The position numbers and the translations under genes are program-made. DNA of 64,000 nt from Phaseolus vulgaris. Taxonomy: Eukaryota > Streptophyta > Magnoliopsida > Fabales > Fabaceae. The stretch is taken from NCBI RefSeq assembly GCF_000499845.2, contig NC_023759.2, forward strand, positions 34,534,464 through 34,598,463, read 5' to 3'. Positions 34,834-46,209 of this stretch are shown one piece after another; within the stretch, counting starts at the first letter, position 1; every line of letters begins with the position of its first letter. The notes below the pieces were generated by a model. That model was given only the letters and a program-made list of their open reading frames with translations. It ran no database searches and was not told where the DNA came from.

Positions 34834-36013
34834 TGTTAGAATGGATGACTTTAAACTAGAGGGGGGATGAATTGTTTAAAGAGGGTTTTCGCAAACTTTT
34901 AAGTAAAGAATGAAATTATCTCAAGAAATAATTGATAAGGAATCCAGTTTGCTAAATCACAAAGCTAAAAGCACAGCACCAGAAAAACAATCGGTTGTTT
35001 CACAGAAACAATCAGTTGTTTCACAGAAACTATCGGTTGTTTATACCAGTATACAAATATCAAAACTGAATTTAAAGAGTTAAGGGAGAGAGAATGCACA
35101 CAGATGTTTATACTGGTTCACTCTAAACCCAGAGCTACATCCAGTCTTCTCAGAAACCACTGAGGAATTCCACTAATCAATCAAACCTAGATCACTTACA
35201 ACACAACCAAGAAAGTGACCTTGATCCCCTCAAGACACACACTTCTCTTGGCCAACACACCAACACTAAGAATGCTGATCTTGATCTCCTCAAAAACACA
35301 CAACACTTCTCAGCAAACACACAGAAGAAAACTTGTTCAACAGATACAAGGATTACACTCATTACAGAAGCAAATCTGAAATCAATACAAGCAGAAATCC
35401 TATCTCACACTCTTTGATCAATCTCAATCTCTAAGCAATCTCAACTCTTTAAAAAACTCCAATTTGTTTTTGTTGTTGTTAAAAACCCAAATCTGTTTTA
35501 CTGAATATATTCAAAGATGTTTGTTATCAAATCTTAACAAACTATTTATTGCATTTAAAGATTGGTCAAAACATTAAAAACTGAATCGTAATTAGTTAGA
35601 AAACATTTAATGCTCAGTCAAAGCTTAAAACAGTTTTTCTGTTATGGTACCAAAACAAACAATCAGTTGTTTCCATGAATCAATCGGTTGTTTTAGTTTT
35701 AACAGCTCAACCATTTGAAAAACAGTTTTCAACCTTTTCTAAAAACACCTAAGTATAAAACAATCGGTTGTTTCGACAAAACAATCGGTTGTTTCGACAA
35801 AACAATCGGTTGTTTTTCACTTAGTTTGAAAAACACTTTTCTTTTAAAAAGATTGAGAATGCCTATGCTTTGGATTCAATCAAGAGTTGATTACATAAAC
35901 AATCTACCCCAGATCCTATCTAAGACAGCTCAGCAATAGCAAGCACAACCAAGCCTTCAACATCCTTCAATGGGTTTGGATTCTTCAAAGCTTGAACACC
36001 ACTTGGTTCAACA
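34834..36013 (-). repeat. 3' LTR of element B
   Basis: 1180 bases. Has two groups of three palindromic motifs at a 21-base period (starts 34985, 35006, 35027 and 35758, 35779, 35800), one unit more in each group than the 5' LTR. Confidence 0.9.
35758..35815 (-). repeat. Triple palindromic motif at 21-base period (element B 3' LTR)
   Basis: Three copies of AAACAATCGGTTGTTT (plus-strand sense) start at 35758, 35779 and 35800, joined by CGACA. The 5' LTR has only two copies at the equivalent place. Confidence 0.95.
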
Positions 36014-36454
36014 ATCTCCCCCTATTTGATGAAGACAAATCCCTGATGCTTGTGTTGTATCTGATTGAATCTGAAGCAGTTCCTGCAAAGCACAATTTTA
36101 AGCAAAAACACATAACTTCTGATATTCGGTTAGCACATAAACAAATATAGAGGTTCAGAACATAATATCATAGTAAAGATCAAATAACAAACAAATATAT
36201 GAGCAAAAACCTATAAGGTTTCACTCATCCGAAAACTTAAACACAGCATATATCTCCCCCTATTTGTCTTCACAAATAGACAAAAAGAAGAGATAAACAA
36301 GAGAATTGTTCTCAATACATCAAGCTAAAAACAGCAAAAGCAGAAACATAGAAAATTGATGCAACCACTAAAAACAATCGGTTGTTTCGATACATCAACC
36401 GGTTGTTTTTCTTCATTCATCATCATCAGCATATTGAATATCAAAGATTTGGTT

Positions 36455-37618
36455 CTATACTGCCTCAATCTGTTCATCTAGAGTCATGAAACGTGCATCC
36501 ATACTGTCAAACCTGTTATCAATCCTCTGGAAATTGCTGACACAAAGATCATGAAGATTCCTTTGATTCTCCGCAAAGCTATCAAGCCTATTCATCATGA
36601 GTTCTTCAAAAGAAGACATGGATTGCATTCTTTCTTCTTGATTTCCAGCACCAGTAGTAGGTACAACATCTTGATGTGCTTCAGGTAGATCTTCACGTTG
36701 AAAATCCATATCTGCAGCATGTCCATCTTGTTCATGATCAGCAACAGCACTAGATGAGGCACCAAAGTCACCATCTTTGCTAATCCATTTGCCACCTACT
36801 TTGGTAAAACCCATTTTGCTGAGTGATCCATTGTTCAACTCTTGAGTTGACTTGACCAACTCAGATGTTTCATCCTCTAGGTTCACTTCAAAATAGTGCA
36901 GAAATTTAGAAATCAAAACAGCATATGGATAACGATAGTCACTTAACCTCATTGCCTTTTGCATGTGCTCTTTGATGATGTGTATCCAATTAATTCTGAT
37001 CTTCTTCATAATGTAGAAGATGTACACCAGATCTTCCTCAGTGAGAACAGAATGATTGCTTCCCCTTGGAGTTAGAATCCAAGTCACAATGAGGGCTAGC
37101 AACCTTTCATCAAGTCTTAAGCCACCAACCGAACAAGTACTAACTTGTGCATTTTGGTTCTTCAAGCTGCTCTTGTAGTATTGAACTTTGTTGAAGTCCT
37201 CCACTACACCAAGGTTCCCTTTGTTTATCCTGAGGCCTGAGTACTTTAGACCAGCTACAGCAGTCCACACTTCATGTGTAATCTCCATATCTACACCTTT
37301 TACATGAGAAACAAGATTGTTTCCTTCAAACTTGATATTTGTGTAGAAAACCCTTATCAAATCTGGGTAGATGTTCCCCTTCATCTCCAAGAACTTTCTG
37401 AGAGATTGATCTTTGAGCAGCCTCCTTACATTATCCAGCTTTTGGCTTTTCAGCCAATCAAAGCACACAACCTTGGGGTTGTTTATCACTTTGGTGCTAG
37501 TTTCAAACCTATATCTCTCAATTAGATCATTGTCACCAGAAAACCATCCTTCTAGCCTTCCTCCAGACCTTACAGCTCTGGTTTTGACTCTCTTTGAGGT
37601 GGGAGGTGTTGATTCCAT
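36455..37618 (-). CDS. Element B accessory protein (env-like position, no membrane segment)
   Basis: 387 residues from MESTPPTSKRVKTRAVR; a further in-frame ATG 11 codons upstream exists, but the MESTPP start is shared with element A. Basic N-terminus, then a globular core (FYTNIKFEGNNLVSHVKGVD, DERLLALIVTWILTPRGS, INWIHIIKEHMQKAMRLSD), an acidic linker, and a C-terminal heptad-like coiled coil (RIDNRFDSMDARFMTLDEQI). It resembles plant proteins annotated as putative plant transposon protein (PF20167) or envelope-like; this is from memory. No signal peptide or membrane helix is visible, so an envelope role is not supported. Lies between the gag and the 3' LTR. Function unknown. Confidence 0.85.
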   Translation of the reverse strand: MESTPPTSKRVKTRAVRSGGRLEGWFSGDNDLIERYRFETSTKVINNPKVVCFDWLKSQKLDNVRRLLKDQSLRKFLEMKGNIYPDLIRVFYTNIKFEGNNLVSHVKGVDMEITHEVWTAVAGLKYSGLRINKGNLGVVEDFNKVQYYKSSLKNQNAQVSTCSVGGLRLDERLLALIVTWILTPRGSNHSVLTEEDLVYIFYIMKKIRINWIHIIKEHMQKAMRLSDYRYPYAVLISKFLHYFEVNLEDETSELVKSTQELNNGSLSKMGFTKVGGKWISKDGDFGASSSAVADHEQDGHAADMDFQREDLPEAHQDVVPTTGAGNQEERMQSMSSFEELMMNRLDSFAENQRNLHDLCVSNFQRIDNRFDSMDARFMTLDEQIEAV

Positions 37619-38413
37619 GATGGCAGAGATGAAAAGCAGAGAAAAGCTCACTCACAGATTTTGCAAGAGATGTTGCAATTGGTTGTTCTTGTGGAAGATT
37701 AGCTGCAACAGAATTTATAGCAGAAGCAGAATCATAAAGCATTCAATGACATGAGTGGGTACCAGATTTTCAGAGAGAGAGAACTTGACCATGCCCAGCA
37801 CAGAAAACGTCAGAAAAAGCTGAAAATCATATGGTCTTCACATGTGATCTTTGACTAGTCATTAAGACTCTTGAATTTCCAAGATTTTGGAATATATTCC
37901 TTTATGACTGTTGTAACTTCTTTCTGAGCGTGATCAGCTTTCAACTCAGGTTCATTGACCAAGGATTCTCTCTTTAATTTGATCTGCAACGGATAGAAAA
38001 TCAAAATAGAAATTAAATTGGTTTCTTCACAGTGCTGTCAGACTCAAAACAATCAGTTGTTTCGAGAAAACAATTGGTTGTTTTTCTGCAGCAGTGAACT
38101 CATTTTGAATTTTTAAGCATGAGCAGAAATAGATCAAAGCAAATGAAAATTAACACTTTAAGAAGATTATTCAAACATGTAAAAGAACTTAAAAACAGAA
38201 ATTAATAACAGAGATAAGGAATGTCTTATCCTTTGTGTTGTTCTTTCAATGAGCCATGTGCTTTGAGATCAAGAAGCCTCATTTTGACTGTTGAAGGTTT
38301 TTGGATATATACAGAACATTGATTCAGCTTCAATGTTGGTCTTTTTCTTCAAAAGGCTTGATCAGATGACTCAGTCCTTCACATTTCTTTAGATTTCCTG
38401 CACAAGCATGAGT

Positions 38414-40142
38414 TCAAGCAACAAGATTTGGTCCCTTCACAAATGTGGGTCCAATAGGTTTCTCTTTCTCATTTGGAACCTCACATCCTTTAGGAATCCA
38501 TTTCATGTAGCCTCTAGGAACAAAAAACTTTCTTATTTTGCAGAATCTAATCGAATGGCCCTTCTTCATGCAATAAAAGCATGTAACAACCGGTTGTTTC
38601 GATTGAACAATCGGTTGTTTTACTAGCTTTCTTAAGAAATTTTTTGAAAACTTATCTTGTTGGTTCTGTGGATTGAAACCTAAACCAGCCTTTCCAAAAA
38701 CACAGCTTTGAGATGCCAAGACATTCTCAAAGTTAGATTTCCCTTTTGAAAGCTTGTTCGCAATGTCAACAAGATAATGCACCTTTTTCTCAAGATTTTC
38801 ACAATTTTCGCAAATGAGAGTGTCACACTTGCAAGAAGAATTTTTGAAATGATTTTCTAGGTTTTTGAAATCATTTTTTGATTTTTCAATCTCATCTTCA
38901 AGTGATTTCACTCACTTTTCCAGCCAGCTGTTAAGTTCTTTCAATCGGTTGTTTGAAAGTACCAATCGATTAGCTTCATCGTGAGTTTCTTGAAAAGCTT
39001 AAAGCAATTCACTATAATTTTGTTCATTTAAAGAAGCACATGAACTTACCTTACTTGAGCTACATGATTCATCATCATCTTCAGCAATCAAACAGATGTT
39101 TGCTTTCTCATCTTCACTTGATGAAGAACTTGATGATGATACCTCATTTTCATCCCAAGCTATATAGGCTCTCTTTGTGTTGCCTTTCTTTTCCTTGTAG
39201 TTAGGCTTTTTCTCCTTGCTCTTGTTTGGAAAATCTGCCTTTATATGACCTTGCTCACCACAGCCAAAACAAGTATAGTTATTGGAATTAAAATCATTTG
39301 ATTTCTTGTTTCCATACCTATCTTTGTTGTTGTCCTTGTTGCGGTTCCTCTTCAAGAATTTGCTAAACTTTCTTGACAGCAAGCTAAGGTTTTCCTCATC
39401 ACTATCATCGCTGGATTCTTGTTTGCCTTTGTGCTTGGAAGCTTTTAAGGCTATGCTCCTTACATGCTTGTCTTCGCTTTCTTGAACATTGAGTCGATTC
39501 ATCTCTGACTCATGTTCCCTAAGCTTGCCAAAAAAGAAACCATACTCAAGGATGTTAGATCTTTAGATTCGGAAATAGCAGTTACCTTGGGTTGCCATCC
39601 TCTATCAAGACATTTCAAGATCTTGATGTTTAGCTTTTCCTTTTCAAAGGTCTTGTCAAATCTCACGAGATGATTGATGATGTGCGTGAATCTTTTCTGC
39701 ACCTCAGCAATTGTTTCACTTTTGAGCATTCTGAACATCTCATACTCTTGGATTAGAGTATGCTTCCTAGCTCTCTTTACCTCATTTGTACCTTCATGAG
39801 TTACTTCCAAGGTGTCCCACATTTCTTTTGATGATTTGCATTGAGAGACCCTGAAAAACTCATCTGAATTTAAAGTAGAGGTTATTATATTTTTCACAAT
39901 GCAATCGAATTTGGCCTTCTTGCTTTCTAAATCAGTCTATTGAGACCAAGGCTTTTCAATGATAGATCCATCTTTTTCAAACTTTGGGACAAAAGGACCA
40001 TTTTTCAATTGCATCCCAAATTCCTTTGTCAAGTGATTCCATAAAGATTTTCATTCTCACTTTCCAAAATTGGTAGTTCAAACCACAAAACAGAGGTGGT
40101 CTGTTGATTGAAGCACCTTCCCCAAAAGGTATCAACCATTTA
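38414..40142 (-). pseudogene. Element B gag, broken
   Basis: Recognisable from the start near 40130 (PFGEGASINRPPLFCGLNYQ) through the UBN2-type core (DEFFRVSQCKSSKEMWDTLE), the first zinc knuckle CFGCGEQGHIK (its last Cys changed: ADFPNK), an acidic Ser-rich linker, and the second knuckle CFYCMKKGHSIRFC near 38560. Breaks occur near 39980, 39900, 39510 and 38920-39000. Compared with the gag of A this copy keeps frame across the second knuckle. Confidence 0.88.
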
Positions 40143-40200
40143 AAAAACAGTTTTAGGATCAACTTGAATAACTTTCAAGAACCAAACTCTTGAAGCCAAT

Positions 40201-41339
40201 TGTTAGAATGGATGGCTTTAAACTAGAGGGGGGAGTGAATTGTTTAAAGAGGGTTTTCGCAAACTTTTAAGTCAAGAATGAAATTATCTCAAGAAACAAT
40301 TGATAAGGAATCTAGTTTGCCAAATCACAAAGCTAAAAGCACTGCACCAGAAAAACAATCGGTTGTTTCACAGAAATAATCAGTTGTTTATACCATTATA
40401 CAAATATCAAAATTGAATTTAAAGAGTTAAGGGAGAGAGAATGCACACAAATGTTTATACTGGTTCACTCTAAACCATAAGCTACATCCAGTCTTCTCAG
40501 AAACCACTGAGGAATTCCACTAAGCAATCAAACCTATATCACTTACAACACAACCAAGAAAGTGACCTTGATCCCCTCAAGACACACACTTCTCTTGGCC
40601 AACACACCAACACTAAGAATGTTGATCTTGATCCCCTCAAGAACACACAACACTTCTCAGCAAACACACAGAAGAAAACTTGTTCAACAGATACAAGGAT
40701 TACACTTGTTACAAAAGCAAATCTGAAATCAATACAAGCAGAAATCCTATCTCACACTCTTTGATCAATCTCAATCTCTAAACAATTTCAACTCTTTGAA
40801 AAACTCAAATTTGTTCTTGTTGTTGTTAAAAACCCAAATCTGTTTTACTGAATATATTCAAAGATGTTTGTTATCAAATCTTAACAAACTGTTTATTGCA
40901 TTTAAAGATTGGTCAAAGCATTAAAAACTGGAGCGTAATTAGTTAGAAAACATTTAATGCTCAGTCAAAGCTTAAAACAGTTTTTCTGTTATGGTACCAA
41001 AACAAACAATCGGTTGTTTCCATGAATCAATCGGTTGTTTTAGTTTTAACAGTTCAACCATTTGAAAAACAGTTTTCAACCTTTTCTAAAAACACCTAAG
41101 TATAAAACAATCGGTTGTTTCGACAAAACAATCGGTTGTTTTTCACTTAGTTTGAAAAACACTTTTCTTTTAAAAAGATTGAGAATGCCTATGCTTTGGA
41201 TTCAATCAAGAGTGGATTACATAAACCCTAAACCCCAGATCCTATCTAAGACAACTCAGCAACAACAAGCACAACCAAGCCTTCAACATCCTTCAAAGGG
41301 TTTGGATTCTTCAAAGCTTGAACACCACTTGGTTCAACA
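40201..41339 (-). repeat. 5' LTR of element B
   Basis: 1139 bases, near-identical to the 3' LTR by eye except that each motif group has two units instead of three. Two missing 21-base units account for 42 of the 41-base net length difference, leaving about one other base of indel. Confidence 0.9.
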
Positions 41340-42699
41340 AGAATATGATTTAACCCAGCAGTAGTTAAAACAATAGATTCAATTATGAAACAATAGATTT
41401 ATTTTATTACAGTTTTCCAGATTTCAGATATAAAGCAGTAACCAAGAAAAGAGTAAAGCACACACAATTTTATAATGGTTCACTCAATAAGAGTTACATC
41501 CAGTCTCACCTTATACCAAGATGGATTCCACTAAAGCAAAACAATCTTTACGAAACCTCATAGTTCTTGAACCCTCCAAGAACCAAGATCACAAGCTAAA
41601 ACACAATATTTCAGCAAGCCACTTACTTTTAGAAACCCTATCAAGAAATACAAATACAAACACTTGATTGCAGATACAAGAGTTCAAACCAGGACCCTCA
41701 CAACTGTAGCACTTGAAAGAACCTTGAATTTCAAGCCTAAGGCACAAACACAAGAGCACTTGAAGTTTTTAAGAAAAACTTTCAAAAACTAAAACTCACT
41801 TCAAAATCTCAATGAAAGCACTTGAAAACTATATGGAAATCGTGATTGCAAGGGGTGTTTTGTTGAGACAACCCTCCTTTTTATAGGTTTCATATCAAAA
41901 TAAATTTTCAAAAAATAGGTAAGAACTGTTAAATAACATATTAAAGTTCAAAAGAACAAATTGTTTTTTTAAAATACTCTTAGTGGTAACATAACCACTT
42001 TCTGATTTATTGATAACTGAAAATGTCAACAAAACAGAATTTAGAGTCAAAATTGATTAAAATGCTAACAGTTTTTGAAGCAATACCAAATAATCAATTG
42101 TTTTGTCAAACAATAGATTATATTCTTGTGCAATAAAACAATGTTTTGAAAACCTTGAAACATATTTTAAAAACCTTTTCAAGAGACCCTTATGCTTAAG
42201 CTCATCACTATGGTTGTGAGATATAAGGTAGATTCAGAGTGCAAAAGGCTATTTATACAACTCTAACCTAACTAAGAATATGGATTACATTTTTCATAAA
42301 CCTTCAAACAAGTTGTCTTTATCAAACACTTCTTCATGCAAGTTGAGTATAACTTGCATTTATCCTCAACAGAGTGAACTAACTTGGGTGAACTTTGGGT
42401 GAGTTCCTCTGGAATGATCTTGCTTGGGCTAGTTTGGACGAGTTTTGAGCGACTTTCCAACTTGTTTAATCTTTTCATCTTGTTCATTCCCCTTTAGCCC
42501 TTTCATCTCCACTTTACCCTAGAATCCTGAAATTAACACAAATTTGGGAATAAATCATTCTCATTCATCTTATAATAAAAATATATGTAAAAATATTTAA
42601 ATTTCTAAATTAGGATTTGAATTATAGCTATTTTATCAATAAAAATCCATAAGTGTGTATCTTTTAATATGAAATATTATGGAAATATGAAACTTATCA

Positions 42700-44997
42700 A
42701 GAACGTTCATTCAATTTCTTTCTATGAGAAGTAATAATTCTAGAATAATACAAACAACCAAACACTTGTAAGAGATAAATATCATACAAAGTTCCATGTA
42801 GTTTTTCATAAAGGGGATATATCTTTTAATAAGGGAGTGGGAATGCAGTTAATAAGAAGAACAACACGCAGCAAAGCAAAATGAAAAAAGTAGGAGGTAA
42901 GTTGACTTGAAAAAGCAAAGCACAGGTTACCATTTTGTTGATGTTTGTGTTCTACAATACCATTTTGTTCCAGGGTTTCTATTTAGTTTTTTGGTGAATA
43001 ATTCCTTTAGAATAAAAAATATTTTCCATGGAAAATTCAACCCCATTGTTAATGTGTATTATTTTAACAATGGTGTGAAAATGATTTTCAATATAAAATA
43101 TAAAGCGAACTATGTGAGTTCTTGCTTCAAATTTGGTATGCATAGGAATGACCTAAGTACAACGAGAAAAATCATCCACAATAATAATAAAAAATACTAA
43201 AAACCATGCACATAAATAATAGAATAAGGATCACAAATATCCATATGTAAAAGCTTAAAAATGATACTAGTAGAAGAATTACTAAAAGAAAAAAGGAAGT
43301 TTTCTTTGCTTTGCACAATGACAAGTATCACAGAGGTGCAATTTCTTTTATCAGAAATAAAAGAGTAGCGAGATCTCAACACATGAAATCTTTTATCAAA
43401 AAGATGTCATGGTCTATTATGCCACATATTTATATCCTTTGAAATACAATAAAAAGGAATAAGTTTGTCTGTGGCAAAATTTTGAAAAATAGAAGAATGA
43501 AAAACGTATAAGTCATCTTTGGCTTCAACTATACCAATCTTCTCTTTGGTTAGATTGTCATGTATCACACAAGTAGTGGATGAGAAAACCAAGTTGTAGT
43601 TTAGATTTAGAGAAAGTTTAGAAGCAAAGCAAAGATCATATTAAAAGTAAATTCAAGCACATATAAAATATTAGTGAATTAAAATATGTTATTAAAAATA
43701 ACAGTTCCAGAATAAATAGTGAAAACACGATAACCATTTAGTAAATTAATAAGAACAAGTTCAATACTTTTATATGATGTAAAATCAGACAAAAGGGTGC
43801 ATACATGACCAATTGCTCCTCAATCTAAAATCCATGAGCTTCTAGCACTATTATAAGTATTTAAAGCAGAGATGTTACTAGTTGGAGAATGATCTGGACC
43901 TTTGTAATTGGAGTCAACAGTAAAGGAACCTACTTAGTTCGCTTGTATTGGTTGTTGAGTCACATTATTGCTTCGATAATTTGTTTGAACAGAGAAGACA
44001 AAATTTGGTATTGCTGGTTGTGAGACCAATGTCTCCATTTTCCTGTTCTTGTTGAAAATTCTTAGAAGAAACATCATCAGTCAAAACAGTATTAAAAACT
44101 TGAGTAGTCCTACCACTAGAAAAATTGTAACCAGGGGGAAAATCGCGTTTCTTGTAACATGTGTCAATAGTATGACCATTTCTACCATAATGGGTACAGA
44201 CTTTTCTGTTACTGTTAAATCTAAAATTCTTGTTATCTTGATTGGGAAAACCAACTTTTCTAAAAGAAATATTTTTTTTTTGTCAAACTTTTCCACAAAA
44301 AGAACTGGTCATACTTGCCAATTGGCATTGCTGCTAAGCAACAAGGGAGAAAATTTTGGATATAGGTGGAATGGGTTCCATAAGGAGCACATGTAACCAA
44401 ATGCTATTGAATTGATCATTAGGCCCTTAAAGAAATTGCATGGCCCGATCCTCTCATTTTCTCTTACTAATGACAAAGGCAACAAAACAATTACACTTAT
44501 GTTGACAAACACATATAGGGTTAGGTCTAAAATTGTCTAGCTCATCCCAAATAATTCTTTTGTAAAATAATCCATCACGGATAAATCACTCTGATTTAAA
44601 GAAGAAGCCTCCATTTTCAAATCAGAAATTCTATTGAGCTCACATTCAACATATCTTGTTTTTAAATCGTTCCAAATTTCAATAGCTACATCCATCAAAA
44701 TTATGCTTTGTCTAATAGAAAGGAGACAAAGAGTACTAACCATGATACAACCATATTGTTACAATTGATCCATGCCGAATAGGTAGGATCACCTTTTGAT
44801 GGACAGGGATCCGCACCCAAAACAAATTCCACTTTGTTTATTGCACTCAATGTCGTTATGACTAACCTACTTCAAGAGTGGTAATTCGTCGAGTCAAGAA
44901 CTGGCGAGACCAACGAAGCAACAAGATTCTCACTAGGTGGGAGGTAAAGGTAACTATTTATAGAGGGGTCCAATGGAGTCAACTGTTTTGTTCATTC
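42700..44997 (-). pseudogene. Element E gag, protease and integrase N-terminal part
   Basis: Reading leftwards on the minus strand: UBN2-type gag (EIWNDLKTRYVECELNRISD near 44650), a spacer with a degenerate zinc-finger region near 44200, the protease and pre-integrase zone (VEAKDDLYVF, INMWHNRP near 43410-43520), and the integrase start (FSFSNSSTSIIFKLLHMDIC near 43270). Stops and frameshifts throughout. The frame joins across element D to the integrase C-terminus at 33387. Confidence 0.75.
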
Positions 44998-46150
44998 TGT
45001 TGAACCAAGTGGTGTTTAATGTTTTGAAGAATCCAAACCCTTTGAAGGATGATGAAGCCTCTGTTGTGCTTGATGCTGTTGTGCTGTTTTAGTCTTGTTC
45101 TGGGGTAGTTCTATGTTGTAATCAACACTTAGATTAAATCTCAAAGCAATTAGCATCTCAATTTTATCAAAGCAAAATGTTTTTCAAACTAAGTTGAAAC
45201 AACCGATTGTTTTGTCGAAACAACCGATTGTTTACACTTAGGTGTTTTGAGAAAGTTTGAAAACTGTTTTTGAATGGTGGATTTTGTTAAGTAACAAAAC
45301 AACCGATTGATTCGAAGAAACAATCGATTGTTTGTTTTAAAACCATAACAGAAAAATTGTTTTCTTTGACTGAGCTTTAAATGCTTTAACTGAATACGCT
45401 CCAGTCTTTAAATGCTTTGACCAATCAGTTTTAAATGCAATTAAGAGTTTGTTAAGATTGATAACAAACCATATCTTTGAATATATTCAGAAAAACTGTT
45501 TTTAAGGATTAAGAATCTTGAAACAAAGTGAATCATCTAAGAGATTTTCAAAGAATTCTGAGATTGCAAAAAAGAGCTGAAAGATTGATCAAAGTGCTTA
45601 ATAGGATTCTACTTGTATTGATTTCAGATATTCATCTGTAACAAGTGTAATCTGTGTAAACTGCTGAACAATTCTGTTTGTATGCGTTGCTGAGATTGGT
45701 TGTGTGTTCTTGAGGTGTTCAAGATCAGCAATCTTAGTGTTGGCCAAGTAGAGTGTGTTTCTTGAGGTTTTCAAGGTCATTCTCTTGGTTGTTGTTGTAA
45801 GTGATCAAGGTGTGGTTGCTTAGTGGATTTCCTCAGGGTTTCTGAGAAGATTGGATGTAGCTCTGGATTGGAGTGAACCAGTATAAACAGCTGTGTACAA
45901 TCTTTCTATCCCTAACTCTTTAATTTCAGTTTGTTTTTTGTTTGCTGGTATAAACAACCGATTGTTTCGAAGAAACAACCGATTGTTTTTTTTCTAGTGT
46001 TTCAGTTTCGCTTGCTGTTTTGGCTAACTGAATTGCTTAATCATTTGATTTCTGAAATAAGTTCATTCTAGCTTTGAAAAGATTGCGAAAACCCCTATAA
46101 ACAATTCACCCCCCCCCCCCCCCTCTAGTTTAAAGCCATCTTTTCTAACA
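44998..46150 (+). repeat. 5' LTR of element A
   Basis: 1153 bases. Motif pairs start at 45197/45218, 45297/45318 and 45952/45973. A run of 15 C precedes TCTAG near the end (46109-46123). Confidence 0.92.
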
Positions 46151-46209
46151 ATTGGCATCAAGAGCTTGATTCTTGAAAGTCATTCAAGTTGATCCTAAAA
46201 TCTTTCAAA

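Larger units (their letters stand above)
34834..41339 (-). mobile_element. Element B: non-autonomous Sirevirus-like LTR retrotransposon
   Basis: 6506 bases with LTRs 34834-36013 (3') and 40201-41339 (5'), flanked by AGAAT at 34829-34833 and 41340-41344. LTRs start TGTTGAACCAAG and end TCTAACA in element sense. The primer site ATTGGCTTCAAGAG follows the 5' LTR, and a purine tract with AGGGGGAG precedes the 3' LTR. The interior carries a broken gag (40130-38414) and an intact accessory frame (37618-36455), with no protease, integrase, reverse transcriptase or RNase H. Same layout as element A. Many copies of a 16-base palindromic motif. Confidence 0.92.
34276..42371 (-). mobile_element. Element C: solo LTR (Sirevirus-like), split by element B
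   Basis: Flanked by GAGTG at 34271-34275 and 42372-42376. Ends are TGTTGGG and CTCAACA, so TGTTG/CAACA inverted. Without B it measures about 1.58 kb. In minus sense it ends with CAATTCACGCCCTCTTGAAC and then AATAAACCCAACA, resembling the C-rich ends of Sirevirus LTRs as in A and B. No coding sequence of its own. Confidence 0.8.
33388..42699 (-). mobile_element. Element D: solo LTR of the 6786-7882 family, split by C and B
   Basis: In minus sense the two outer parts, 42699-42372 and 34275-33388 (about 1.2 kb together), correspond to the start and end of the solo LTR at 6786-7882. The left part carries the match to the right end of that LTR (TTTTACG, AAGTGCACCG, CAGAAGTAATAA), the right part the match to its beginning (TTTTAATATGAAATATTA..CTTATCA). 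Ends are TGATGAC and AACTTATCA. Flanks are AAAAC (33383-33387) and AGAAC (42700-42704), a 5-bp duplication with one change. It interrupts the integrase of E. Confidence 0.82.

Noticed and set aside
46109..46123. Run of 15 C as an assembly error or structural element
   Set aside because: Both LTRs of A have it (15 and 13 C) and other family LTRs have a shorter run, so it looks like an ordinary variable homopolymer near the LTR end.
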